Shown: piece by piece, positions 26,601 through 36,657 of the stretch
How the letters are laid out: each line of letters starts with the position of its first letter
Position numbering within the stretch: position 1 is the first letter of the stretch
Made by a program: the position numbers and the translations under genes
The notes under the pieces: model-generated
Told to the model about the DNA's origin: nothing
What the model saw: only the letters and a program-made list of their open reading frames with translations
Database searches by the model: none
Origin: Tigriopus japonicus
Lineage: Eukaryota > Arthropoda > Copepoda > Harpacticoida > Harpacticidae
DNA length: 64,000 nucleotides
Direction of reading: 5' to 3'
NCBI GenBank assembly: GCA_010645155.1
Contig: CM021321.1
Location: 5,814,035 to 5,878,034, forward strand

Positions 26601-28279
26601 GACAGAAAACGGTATCGAGAGTAACAAAGATTGAGGAAGTTTGAGCATTTCGCAGACAGACAACCAACCAATCAACCCCCAAATTTGGCTGGATTTTGGT
26701 TGGAGGAAATAGATTACAACTTTCGGCATTGTTAAGGCGATGCTAGATTGATTATGTTACCAAACTCGGGCAGCATTTTCCAACCCCGATTCAAATGTTC
26801 GAAGTCGTGTTGGAATGTTCTTAAGCATGTTGGAATTCTTTGATATTGTTTAGTCCCATTGTGACTTTCTTCCAAATATTGTATTGACGGCTTGTGAAAG
26901 ATTCTCTTCATTGCACAGCAATTCCCGAAAGAATGTGTTATGAAGGGAAAGTAGTTCTGAATACGGAAAGTCGAGTTAATGCCTGGTTTGGGAGGAGAAA
27001 TTTGAGTGTCTAAAGGATGGGAAGGAATATTCAAACGTGTCAAGGGGTGTTTTAAGAGCAATTTTGAACCCCAATGTAACTCAATCGTGGAATGGGTTGG
27101 ACAAGTGAATAGCTTCATTCCTTCCATCATAATGAAGACTCGCTTAATTGGATGGACAAACTGACCCAAAAATGAGCTGGGATCTAAAAATTGACTTAAT
27201 GGAGAAAGAGCAGTACGTCCCTAAACCACATTAAATAACCAGGTAGGGGGACAGGCGAAGAAGTGGTAAAACATTATTCATTGTGACGCTGGCGAAGTAG
27301 ACTTTTCCAATGCAGGGATCTTTAACGTGAATAACAAATTTAAACTAACGCTCACCACAAAAAGAAGACAAGGTAGGTTCCACTCCCGATTCGAGCCTAA
27401 TTTCGCCAATGTCGAGGGGGAAGCATGATGTTCAATCGGCCACAAAAAAGCAAAATGGAGCCTTTAAATGAGCAACCATTTTCCATTAAGATGTTTCAAA
27501 TGGTGGGCACTTTTGGGGCAACATTTAGAAATAGTTTATAATTACAACATATAAGTTGGGCTCAATCAGAGGTGAAGTATTTTGAATGATTCTAACCTTC
27601 TTAAGCAAAACAGAACATAATGGGTTTGGTTCCTCACTTCCTTCCTCATCTGCAGTCTCAAATGGAGCATTTGGATCATTGAACTCAGACATTGAGCATG
27701 TAACATAGAGTAGAAGCAGCATCAGCTTTGTACAGCTCGTTCAAAGGAGTGCATGAGTACATAAATTAGGAATCCACACGATTAGCTCATAGATACCATG
27801 GATGAAGTGTTAGACATATTTAAAAATCATCACATGGTGTTTTTTTAAGTTGAAAAGTTGCAGCATAACGAAAGAACTGTTTTGACACCTTTCCATCTGT
27901 GAAAAAGGAAAAATTAAGACTAAAACAAAAACAAGAACATGTTATTTAAGGTTCAAAAATTGAAGTACATGCGTAGGCATGATGAATGCATTTTACAGTG
28001 ATCGAGTTTAAGTGAAACAAAATTGTAAATCCATTTGTTTTCCACCCCTGCTTACGGACGGTACGAAATCTGGTCGTCATGTTGAAGGACTTCAGAACCT
28101 CAATATAGGAGTGTTCGATTTTGCACAACTGGATTAACTTGCATTCCTTGATGTTAAGTAGCATTTCTTTATCTTGTTCTCATTACAACCCAGAGAGAAA
28201 TACTGAATGTAGAAGAATAAGACCATATTAATGATGGTATTTTTCATTTCTATTAGAAACAATGCATAAATCTTTGTAT
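23638..28279. other. Intergenic, nothing coding recognised; a perfect palindrome
   Basis: No protein similarity was seen in 4.6 kb. The 20-bp sequence TGATCACTGATCAGTGATCA at 25776-25795 is a perfect palindrome and continues as TGATCAC repeats to about 25803. A GTAGTAGTAGTACTACTAGT tract lies at about 26360-26380. Confidence 0.4.
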
Positions 28280-29069
28280 CTTTGTATGGGATCCTACGAA
28301 ATTAGAGCGGACCAAAAAAGAGTGTGTACAAAAAAGAGCGAATCAAAATAGTGCCGGCTCAAAATAGAGCCGCTTCATACGAGAGCGAATCAAATTAGAG
28401 GCAGGTCAAAACAGAGTGTATTGTATTAAAGCGAAAATAGCGTTAGTTCAATTCCTCAATATTTAGTTAAGAGAAATTAATATATCACTCATCAGCTCAC
28501 TTAAATAACAAAGCCTACGGAGTTCCCAAAACCTAAAGGGCAAGAAAAAGCTTTTTTTTTACCAAGGCTCCTTTTGTGGCAGAAAATCCAACAACAGGGT
28601 CAGTAGCCAATGTAAGACTGTCATTAAAAGTGTTAATGAACAGAAGTTGAAAATTTTCGTATTTTCCGTCGGATGTCGGAGCCCCTGGACATGAATGAGC
28701 AAAGGTATTGATGGGATGATTGAGTCAGTTGGCACAATGTCTTTTATGAAAACTGCCCTTCTTGAAAAAAAGGTTTTAGAAGGCTTATGAAACAATCTTC
28801 CCGAAAAAAGTGTTTTCGGAGGAAATAGTCTATTTTAGTCCGAAATATTTAAAAGCTTCTTTAATCATCCTAGCCTCAAGAAATGGATAGTTGAAAAAAA
28901 GTTTATGAATTGACTCTTTTATGATTGGCTGCAAAATGTCACGCTCTCTTATGATTTGGCTCTATTTTGATTTGGCACTACTTTGAAGTGGCGCTATTTT
29001 GCTTGGCTCTATTTAGTACACACTCTCTTTTGATCCGCGCTATAGTTTTAAAGACCCTCTTTGTATGGG
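28280..29069. mobile_element. Foldback/Mutator-like element candidate (~780 bp)
   Basis: The two ends carry imperfect inverted arms made of degenerate units like AGAGCGAATCAAAATAG (28291-28440 left; inverted 28915-29058 right). The arms are bracketed by direct repeats CTTTGTATGGG (28280-28290 and 29059-29069). Direct repeats of about 9-11 bp with long inverted arms resemble Mutator-like or foldback elements. There is no transposase frame inside. Confidence 0.55.
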
Positions 29070-30170
29070 GTCCTTTAACAAACAGCTGACTGGGGGGTCA
29101 AAGTACATAAGACTGGGAGGTCACCTTACTAATACAACTCCCGAAATTGCACTGTGACACAAAAGTTTGACCTGTTTTCGAACTTTTCAATGTTTATGGG
29201 ACACATTAGAACTGAAATCTTGTTTAATAATGCTCAAAGGTTGCACGTTATTTATATTTTACTGGTTCCGCTTAAAGGACTCAATACGTATGGCTTCAGA
29301 AAGTTAATATTATTTAAAGGAAAACTCGTTTGGTTAGATATTGAAGCATTTATTTTTGGCTCTCCGGTCGAATGTTTGAATCTATGGCTTATAAACAAAG
29401 CCTTACATCGACAGACATTTACAGACATGGCAATCTGGGCGTTAAATATTTTGTCAAATGATGTGACAATTTGCCAAAATGTTCAAAATGTTTGGTGAGT
29501 CTAGAACTACGTATGAGACATATTAACTCGGATGATACAGTAGTCATTTTAAAATGATTGGAAGTATAGTCTCACTACATAGATTTATGAGTATATACTC
29601 AAATGTACTTGCACAAATCTTGACTTCAAGCGTTCTGAAAGTATACACAAAAACTTTACTCCCAAGCAGCCTGAGAACCGATGCATTGAGTGAGTGGCAA
29701 ATGAGCGTTCCAGTAATGAAAAACTTATTTTAAGTCTTTCTTTTTGGTGTGACATTTCCGACTTACTCGTCTTCAAAAGGACAACCTGTGATAGCTATGG
29801 ATACGGCATCTACCATCAAGACCTCCAACACACCTGAGATGAATTCTGTTGGCATCCTCCGCCGTTCAATACATTCTCTTTTCCTAAGCCCGTTGACAGC
29901 AAATGGTGGGCCTCAGACTGCCTGTAGGTTCCTTTTTTGGTGGATTGTAGGACCATCGTAGAAGTCCAAAAAGGTGGGGCTTCCAGTGATCTAGCATTTC
30001 ATGTTTGGGTTCAACGACCGGGTATTGCAAGGAATCACTAACAATAGAGGAAACGGAGAACAAGGAATGAAATCAATATTCCTCAACTGGCCTCTGCAAA
30101 ATGCATTTCAGTTTGGAAATCGTCAACCATGCCGATTTCACCACAAAGATCCAGACTTGGCTAACAATTT
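29070..30170. other. Intergenic, nothing recognised
   Basis: Open frames such as 29154-29498 have no recognisable similarity and no splice context. No repeat structure was seen. Confidence 0.35.
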
Positions 30171-30186
30171 GTCGGACAATTTTCAG

Positions 30187-30746
30187 GCCCTAGCTGACCT
30201 TTGGTTTATTGATCACTTGTGGCCAAACAAGTTCACAGTCTGTTATCGCAATATTCCAAAACAACCACAGCAACCTTGCACAAATGGTAGTACAGTTTGC
30301 GATAACTATCCACTGAACAGATTGTACTTGTTTGTTTGGGCCTTGGGGTGGGCATACAGAAGATTTTGTTGGACAAGTTACAGCTGTCAAATATCAAAGG
30401 TTGGATGTTAAAACTTGATTTTTTCCATAGCCCAAACAATCAAATTCAGTCAGTTCAGTGGACTGTACTACCGTTTGTGCAAGGTTGTTTTTTTAGTGGT
30501 GTCACTAGTGGTTATTTTGGAACATTGCGATCACAGAGTGTGAACTTGTTTGGCCACAAGTGATCAATAAACCAAAGGTCAGCTGGGGCAAATCGTTAGC
30601 CGAGTCTGACTGAACATAACCACTCTGGAACTCTGTGGTTTGGGCACATTTCGCCATGGAAAAAATCAAGTTTTCACATCCAACCTTTGCTATTCGACAG
30701 CTGTAACTTGTCTTACAAATTCTTCTGTATGCCCACCCCGTGGGTT
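30187..30746. repeat. Nested inverted repeats, dispersed family
   Basis: The outer pair is 30187-30270 against about 30513-30590, a nearly exact reverse complement around GACCTTTGGTTTATTGATCA. The inner or later pair is 30349-30441 against 30638-30740, reverse complements around AAGTTACAGCTGTC with a shared end GGGGTGGGCATACAGAAG. A related copy lies at about 50395-50530. Together these look like two overlapping foldback DNA elements. The termini and target duplications could not be assigned, and the 136-codon frame across them is an accident of the repeats. Confidence 0.65.
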
Positions 30747-32785
30747 TCGACACTCAACTCCCCTTAAGCACAACCCTACTTCCTCGCGAAAGCCAAGCCT
30801 AACATCAAATCGGTTTGCAATAGACGTCTTTTTCTCTTATAATATATTACATCAGGGAGAGATGTTGGTTATTCAATAGAACGACACGGGTATATATACA
30901 AATAGGAATGTGACCAGTATGAACATGAGCATAGATGATCTGAGTAACAGAATACAACATCTCCCTTTTTGAGGGGCACGGTAAAATACAAATAATGTGA
31001 ATGTCTCAGATTTTTCAATGTTAAATCACAGTATTGACTAGAATCCAACACCTTCCATCCGTTACTGGGCATCACTTTCATCCAACAAGTGCTTTCGCTT
31101 TCATCCTTGGTGGTCCATTGTTCCCACACACTTACTTCCGGTCCATGACGGGCATTTCCATGGCGGGAAACGTCGCAGGGAATTTGCCCTCCTAAGCACG
31201 CATCAGACCAGCGCCATCCCTCCAAAGGGCGCCATCCTCCGTACCATGGAACAATTCTTCCCAGCCAGGATGGCAAGTTTGGCCCCCAACTCCCCACCTC
31301 AATTCGCCCAACTACACTCATCCATTGCCACCCTTGGGTCCAGACGGCAACTCGAGCTGCCATAGTTGCCCAAATACTGCCACGTTTGAGCGTCCTGATC
31401 AAAAATGGTGGTGGACAAGTTGATGTATGTTTAAGAGTTATTTATGTTCTTGAGCAGCTCTGGAAAAAAGTCATTGTGAATGCTTAACAAAACGCTAAAA
31501 ATGCGAAATTTCGTCTTAAACCTTAGGTGACTCAGACTGTAAATGTTAGATGAGAGTGTTGTGTCTTAGGAAAAGTTTTCACCCTTTCATATTCGTGTGA
31601 AAAGTAAACGCTTTATTAAAACAAATATGTACAGTACACATTGAAGGGGGATAAACGAAACAAGAAGAGATCTTTGCTAATCATAATCAAATATTCGTCG
31701 TTTTCTTGTAGTTGTGTTGCTATTGTAGTCCACATCGTAAATTCCGCAACATAGGTATTCAAAACACAAAATTCTGCAACAAAAAGTGTTATGGCTATCA
31801 AAGTTAGGTTTTGGAATTTAACTGCATATTCCAATTATTATTAAATATTATATCATATTAATTATTATATTTTCAAGTTCGTATATCTATTAGTTTAAAT
31901 AGCCAAAGAGTTAAAGAAAAAAACGCATTCAAGCCTCTCCAAAAACTAGATTTGACCTTAATAGAACATAATCCTGTACCGTTTTAATGAATCCAATCTC
32001 GCATATTGCGAAAACTTTAGTTTCAGGCGGCCTTCATAGACGGCTCCACAATTAAACGGTCCTGCTAAGGGCAAAAGCTTTCCTTTTCGTTGGTCTTTGG
32101 ATGACAAATACGTTCAAAAGTTATGAGCTTTTGAAACGCAAACTAAGTAAGAGCAAAATGAAAAATGAGAAATACTTAGCCCTCTTGTTGCAAGATCTTG
32201 GAAGAAAAAATCAAACTTATGTAGCTTTAGTTTGCTCCAGCCGGATTTTCAAAAGCCTACGTATAACTATTGACCCAAGATCAAACAGAAATTCTTAACT
32301 CGTACGTCAATAATTTCGTGGCTTATCTGCTTCAAAGCTTAACTTCTACACTGGATGATGTGACCACTGACGTTCGATGTCGGTTGGAATTGCGACCCTT
32401 TATTGAGAGACTAGTCGCATAGATATAGGCGCAAAGCGCCTACATTCCCAACCTAGAAGTGTCCTCGAATGGTAAACACCGCCATTTACTGATGTTTATT
32501 ATGAAATTCGGAACCGGGATGGACTTAGTCGATTTGAGTCAGGTGGGCTGCCTGTGCATGTGTGCAATGCCTTTTTTTGTTTCAACTTCAGAGTTGCGAC
32601 TCAGATGCTGCTATAGTTCAAATATGTCAGCTAAGAGTCTTTTGACTTTTAACTGTATCAGCCCTAACACTTCCTTGGTTCCGACAAAATTCACCGATAT
32701 TTTGTACTTTGAAGCAATGTTTTGAACAAATTTGGTACAAGTAGAGTATATTAATGCATTCGTTGTTACCCTGAGTATGGTTTAA
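30747..32785. other. Intergenic; one long unidentified open frame
   Basis: A 177-codon minus-strand frame (31402-30869) lies in a G+C-richer patch (31030-31400). It encodes a Trp/Cys-containing sequence (for example GWRPLEGWRWSDACLGGQIP) that I cannot assign. Whether it is an exon, a repeat or chance is undecided. The remainder shows nothing recognisable. Confidence 0.3.
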
Positions 32786-32890
32786 ATGGGTGTTGGTAAA
32801 TATTTTTCATAAAGGGTAATTATATGTAATATATTAATCATTAACTCTCATTACAGGGAATCCCATTCCTTGTAGCGGTATTAAAAAGCT
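32786..32890 (+). mobile_element. 3' tail of a severely truncated LINE
   Basis: About 100 bp ending in CCTTGTAGCGGTATTAAAAA matches, on the plus strand, the 3' UTR of the LINE fragment at 51405-52372 (minus strand). The match includes TAATCATTAACTCTC and ACAGGGAATCCCATTCC and reaches back into the stop-codon region. Only the 3' end is present, the usual result of incomplete reverse transcription. Confidence 0.8.
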
Positions 32891-32917
32891 GGGAAATCCA
32901 ACAAGTCCATCATGTGA

Positions 32918-33864
32918 CCTCAAAGTCAATCGAAAATTATCTGGAGAGCAAAAAAAGTGTTTGAAGAGACAGGAAAGACGTCAAGAAGGCCAGAGCAAGG
33001 TAGGAAGAGGGCTGCAAGAACACCTAAGCTCATCAATGCTGTGGCGGCCAAGATCCGACGAAATCCGTCCCAACACATGAAGGAGATGTCAAAAAACTAC
33101 AAGGTGTCCAGGGGGACATTTATGAACATTATAAAAAAGGACCTAAACATGAAGTCCTACAAGCACAAACAAAGGCAGCTTCTTTCAACAACTGCCAAGA
33201 AAAAGAGGGCAACAGGCAACAGTGCTCGTGACCTTCTTGCTTGGTAAGCCAAACATTTATTGTCATCTTTAGTGACGAGAAACATTTCATCACAGCCAAA
33301 AAGTTCAATCGTCAAAATGACAGGATCCTCTCTCAGGAAGCATCCAGCATTCCTGCCAAAATTCGACATGTCTGCCGGACCCAAAAACTCGCCTCAATCA
33401 TGGTTTGGGACGCAGTGGCCTCCAATGGTAAAAAATCACCTCTTTTCCGGTTTCCAGATGGTATCAAAATCAATAAAACTAACTACTTGGACTTTCTCAA
33501 GGACAAAGTGTTCCCATGGATCCAGCAGGAGCTTCCAGGGATGCCAGTTTGCTTCCAACAGGATGGAGCACTAACTCACACCAGTAAAATTGTTCAAGAG
33601 CGGTGCTCGTTGAATTTTGTCCATTTTTGGGACAAGGAAATGTGGCCTCCGTCATCACCAGATTGTTCCCCTCTTGACTTCGCCATGTCGGGAATGGTGG
33701 AGACGAAGGTCAATTCAGTCCCTAGAGCTAATAAGCATGTTGTAATGACAGCTGTAGAAGATGCTTGGAACAATATTTCTGAAAAGATTGTGCGTACCTC
33801 TTGTGCAAGCGTCATCAGAAGATTGAGAGCTGTTGTCTCCAAACGAGGTGGCCATTTCGAATGA
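32918..33864 (+). pseudogene. Tc1/mariner transposase, DD37D type, frameshifted
   Basis: Cut-and-paste transposase remnant. The first part (to 33247) carries the helix-turn-helix region (TSRRPEQGRKRAARTP, NYKVSRGTFMNIIKKDL, YKHKQRQLL). A frame change and stop at about 33243-33250 separates it from the catalytic part (33253-33864). The catalytic residues are visible as FSDEKHF, CFQQDGAL and SPDCSPLDF. The last two aspartates are separated by 37 residues, the DD37D arrangement. The frame ends at 33864. The N-terminal region before about 32918 is missing or unreadable, and no single frame is intact, so this copy is dead. The candidate right terminus reads TTGTAACAACCCTG (to 33989) before TA; the left terminus is not identified. 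Confidence 0.85.
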
Positions 33865-34133
33865 AACTTTGCCAAACTCTTTTAATATCATTGTTCTTGA
33901 ATTGTTATTATAAGAAAAAAGATATTTCCCTATGAAAATCTACGTTAATTCGTTGTTTTTTGATGGGACTCTAATTTGTAACAACCCTGTATGATAGAGT
34001 AAACTGGGTTGGAGCATCATTGTACAAAGACGCTTTTGTAAAAATCCTAATTAAATAACAAAATTCATCAATATGGTGAATTGCTGAATTGTTGCAGGCA
34101 TTTTGGAAAACTGGTTTCAAGGATGGTGTGGTG

Positions 34134-34783
34134 TGGTATGGTAAGAAGCACTGGAATCATGGAGTGGGAGGCTAGCAATGAGAATAAAGATTTCCAATAA
34201 AAACAATTCAATTACGTTCTTCTGCAAATGAGACTTTCCATATGTTGACAAGAACACCTATTTCAATTTTCAGCTCAATCAAACGTCGGAGACAAAAGTT
34301 ATGCTCACCCAAAGTTCATTGCAAATCCTACCGAGAATGAATGAGCTAGCCCCGGGGTCGGCAACCGGTGGGCCCAAGGGTGGTCATAGTACTGTTCTCG
34401 TGGGCCCAAAGGTTTTTGATCGTTAATTTCTGGGCCCCTGAACCTACCAACGTCTGTTTGGTGGGCTCCTGACAACACGTAGATAATTTTGTGGGCCTTG
34501 ACCCAAAAGTGGTTGCCGACCCCTGAACTAACCCTTTTGTGGTAATTGTTTTACCACAAAAGGGCTAGTTCATTCATTCCACGCTCTCTTCAGTACATAA
34601 GTTTGAAAAGGCATAACTTTTCACTCCGGCATTCGATTGGGCTGAAATTTCAAATTCGTGTTCTTCTCAATGCAAGCCAGGTCTCATTTGCAGAAGAACG
34701 CAAATGGTTTGTTTCTGCTGGAAATCATAATTCTCATTTCTAGCCTCTCACTCCATGATTTCCGTGCTTCTTGGGTATGGTGA
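34134..34783. other. Long near-complete hairpin (inverted repeat, ~230-bp arms)
   Basis: The right arm (about 34550-34783) is the reverse complement of the left arm (about 34134-34545, minus the inserted element at 34352-34525). Identity is about three quarters by eye, and the loop is only about 5 nt at the centre (about 34546-34550). The inner stem TTGTGGTAA/TTACCACAA and the outer blocks AATCATGGAGTG and ACGTTCTTCTGCAAATGAGA are exact. A transcript from either strand would fold into a stem of more than 200 bp. It may be a foldback transposon or a long-hairpin RNA locus. No terminal target duplication was found. Confidence 0.75.
34352..34525. mobile_element. hAT-like MITE inserted in the hairpin, 174 bp
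   Basis: The left end is CCGGGGTCGGCAACCGG and the right end is the reverse complement of CAGGGGTCGGCAACCACTT. Flanking octamers AGCTAGCC (34344-34351) and AACTAACC (34526-34533) match at 6 of 8 positions with G-to-A differences. Removing the element and one octamer restores the continuous left arm of the hairpin. A second family member lies at 50598-50828. Confidence 0.85.
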
Positions 34784-36469
34784 TCAAGTAACGTGCTAAC
34801 TTTTCAGTTGAAATTTTGAACTCTAGAGATGCAACTGAAGTACTTGGTGAGCTCTAGAACATGGCATACTCCTATATTTACTAAATTTCCTCACATTCTC
34901 AATAATTCACCCAACATTACTAAATCAGGTAGGAAAATAAAATCTAATTAACCTTATTTCTTTCACTTTTACGTGTGGATCTAATCTCCGTCCTAGCACT
35001 TCAAATATTTGAAAACATACTTTTACTCGACCATTATTATCATATATCATTGACCGTAAATCAAGTGATGAAAAAAGGTTAGGGAATGCAGGAATACAGG
35101 TAATCAGGAAAAGGCTACTTTAAGGACAACGGCGGAAAAGCCTTACTTTCCTCAGGTGGGAAGCATAAAATTACAATTTACTAGAAAGCAACTCGAAACA
35201 AAAGAGAAATATTGAGAACGTTCGAAAAAATTGCATTCTTTTTGCAATTGCTCGAAAAGCTGAATCCCACTTTGGCAACCACGGCGGTGCTCGTCTCAAA
35301 GTGTAAGTGAACCTGTGGTTTTTCCCAAAGGTTCCATTTTAGATTCTTAGCTGTCAAACCGTGTTCTTACTTTGGAACAAACAACAAAAAAAGAAACCTT
35401 GTTGAGAAGGGAATCTAGTTATATGAATTCGACTATTATTGAAAATTGTGAGTCTATTTGGTAAAACAATACATTTACCGGATAAGTAGCTTTTCTGGCA
35501 CTTTGCATTTTTGATCCTCTTCATTTTGACACGACAAGGACAAACTTAAATTTAAGAATAGATAAGCCATTATTCCAAATCAATTTTAAACCATCATGGC
35601 TGATCATCGCCACGCTCACCAAAAAGATCGTTGGTAAATTCGTTCAAGTGAAAGTTTCACAAGATGTGGTATCTTTTAACCAAAATCACAACATCAAGCT
35701 ATATACCCAAATCCGAGAATGGAGAAGTGATGGTAGAGTACAGCTGAACATATGAACAACTGAACAATGATTTAGCTTAACCCAAGATGAAAGAATTCAG
35801 CAAAGATTCTGTCTCCAAGGAATTTGTGATTAAAAAATGTTTGGCTGAATAAATCACGAATAAATGCATTCTTGGTTTGCTTAAGAAATGTTGTCAGATG
35901 CCAAATGTGAGAAGCCACATTACTTGCTGATTGCAAAAAGTTCTGCGATGGTCGTCTTCTAATTCCAAGGAAAATTTTAAATGTTTTTCGCGAGATGATT
36001 CAAACGAAGAAAGTAATGATATTTATGACAAAACAATTAAATATTGTCGAACAGGCTCGATTAAAAGTTGCTTAACTTTGTTCGTATTGTTGAACAAAAT
36101 TTGCACCATTTCCGATTTCCAAAAGGTTAGTTTCCATATACTGTACCTCACTTTTTCCAAATACAATTACTCTTTGATGACATTTACTATATCAGATACT
36201 GTCAGGTTGAAATTCTTTCAGAGATATGAGAGCTACTAGTTTTTGAGAATCAGTGCCACTCAACTTCTCTCGCTATCTTGAAGCAATTTCAGCAGACACC
36301 TTTGACTGGACAATAACTTCACAATAGCATTGCAAACAACACGAATCACTTGTTTTTTTCTCCTAAGACACAAGATCTTCAAGTAAAATAGTAACCTTGG
36401 CACGCAAAGATGGCTTACCATGATGAGAAGTAGGATGAATATTTTGGTGGTGGTTTGTGCTTGATCAAC
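34784..36469. other. Intergenic, nothing recognised
   Basis: No coding similarity and no strong repeats were seen. On the plus strand this is directly upstream of the mir-iab-4 hairpin and could hold the promoter or exon of its primary transcript; no specific signal was identified. Confidence 0.35.
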
Positions 36470-36556
36470 AACCCTCTTTGACGTATACAGAGTGTATCCT
36501 GATTTAGGAAATGTTCTCTCCGGTATACCTTCAGTATACGTAACAAGAAGGATGTT
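36470..36556 (+). ncRNA. mir-iab-4: microRNA precursor mir-iab-4 (antisense mir-iab-8)
   Basis: The hairpin lies between abd-A and Abd-B. The 5p arm (36481-36502) begins ACGTATACAGAG and ends GTATCCTGA. The 3p arm (36521-36544) begins CGGTATACC and ends GTATACGTAAC. From memory of the Drosophila sequences, the 3p arm is identical over 24 nt, and the 5p arm differs at only two non-seed positions (9 and 12). The arms pair (ACGTATAC with GTATACGT and the GTAT core) around an 18-nt loop. The strand is opposite to the Hox genes, as for Drosophila mir-iab-4; the reverse strand would form mir-iab-8, the same strand as abd-A and Abd-B. Known targets in insects are Ubx and abd-A, and candidate abd-A sites are annotated at 9906 and 9974. 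Confidence 0.96.
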
Positions 36557-36608
36557 TGGTGGCCTGTTCATGTCTTATTCTTGGTCAGTACTGTGAAATA
36601 CATTTTTT

Positions 36609-36657
36609 CCTCTCCCTCTTTCGCTCTCTTTCATTCTCTCTTTTTCTCTCTTTTCTC
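36609..36657. promoter_or_regulatory. GA/CT-rich tract beside mir-iab-4
   Basis: About 50 bp of almost pure pyrimidine on the plus strand contains repeated CTCTC and CTCTTTC, starting 50-60 bp after the microRNA hairpin. GAGAG elements bind GAGA factor and are common in Drosophila bithorax-complex Polycomb elements and boundaries. Here the function is only an inference from motif and place; a simple repeat is the null explanation. Confidence 0.25.

Noticed and set aside
30001..30411. 136-codon plus-strand open frame
   Set aside because: It lies on an inverted-repeat element with no protein similarity, and equally long frames exist on the opposite strand.
32854..33989. Mariner element bounded by CAGGG inverted ends and TA at both sides
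   Set aside because: The left 'end' and the sequence outside it recur at 51.4 kb as a LINE 3' tail, so it belongs to the LINE and not to the mariner terminus.
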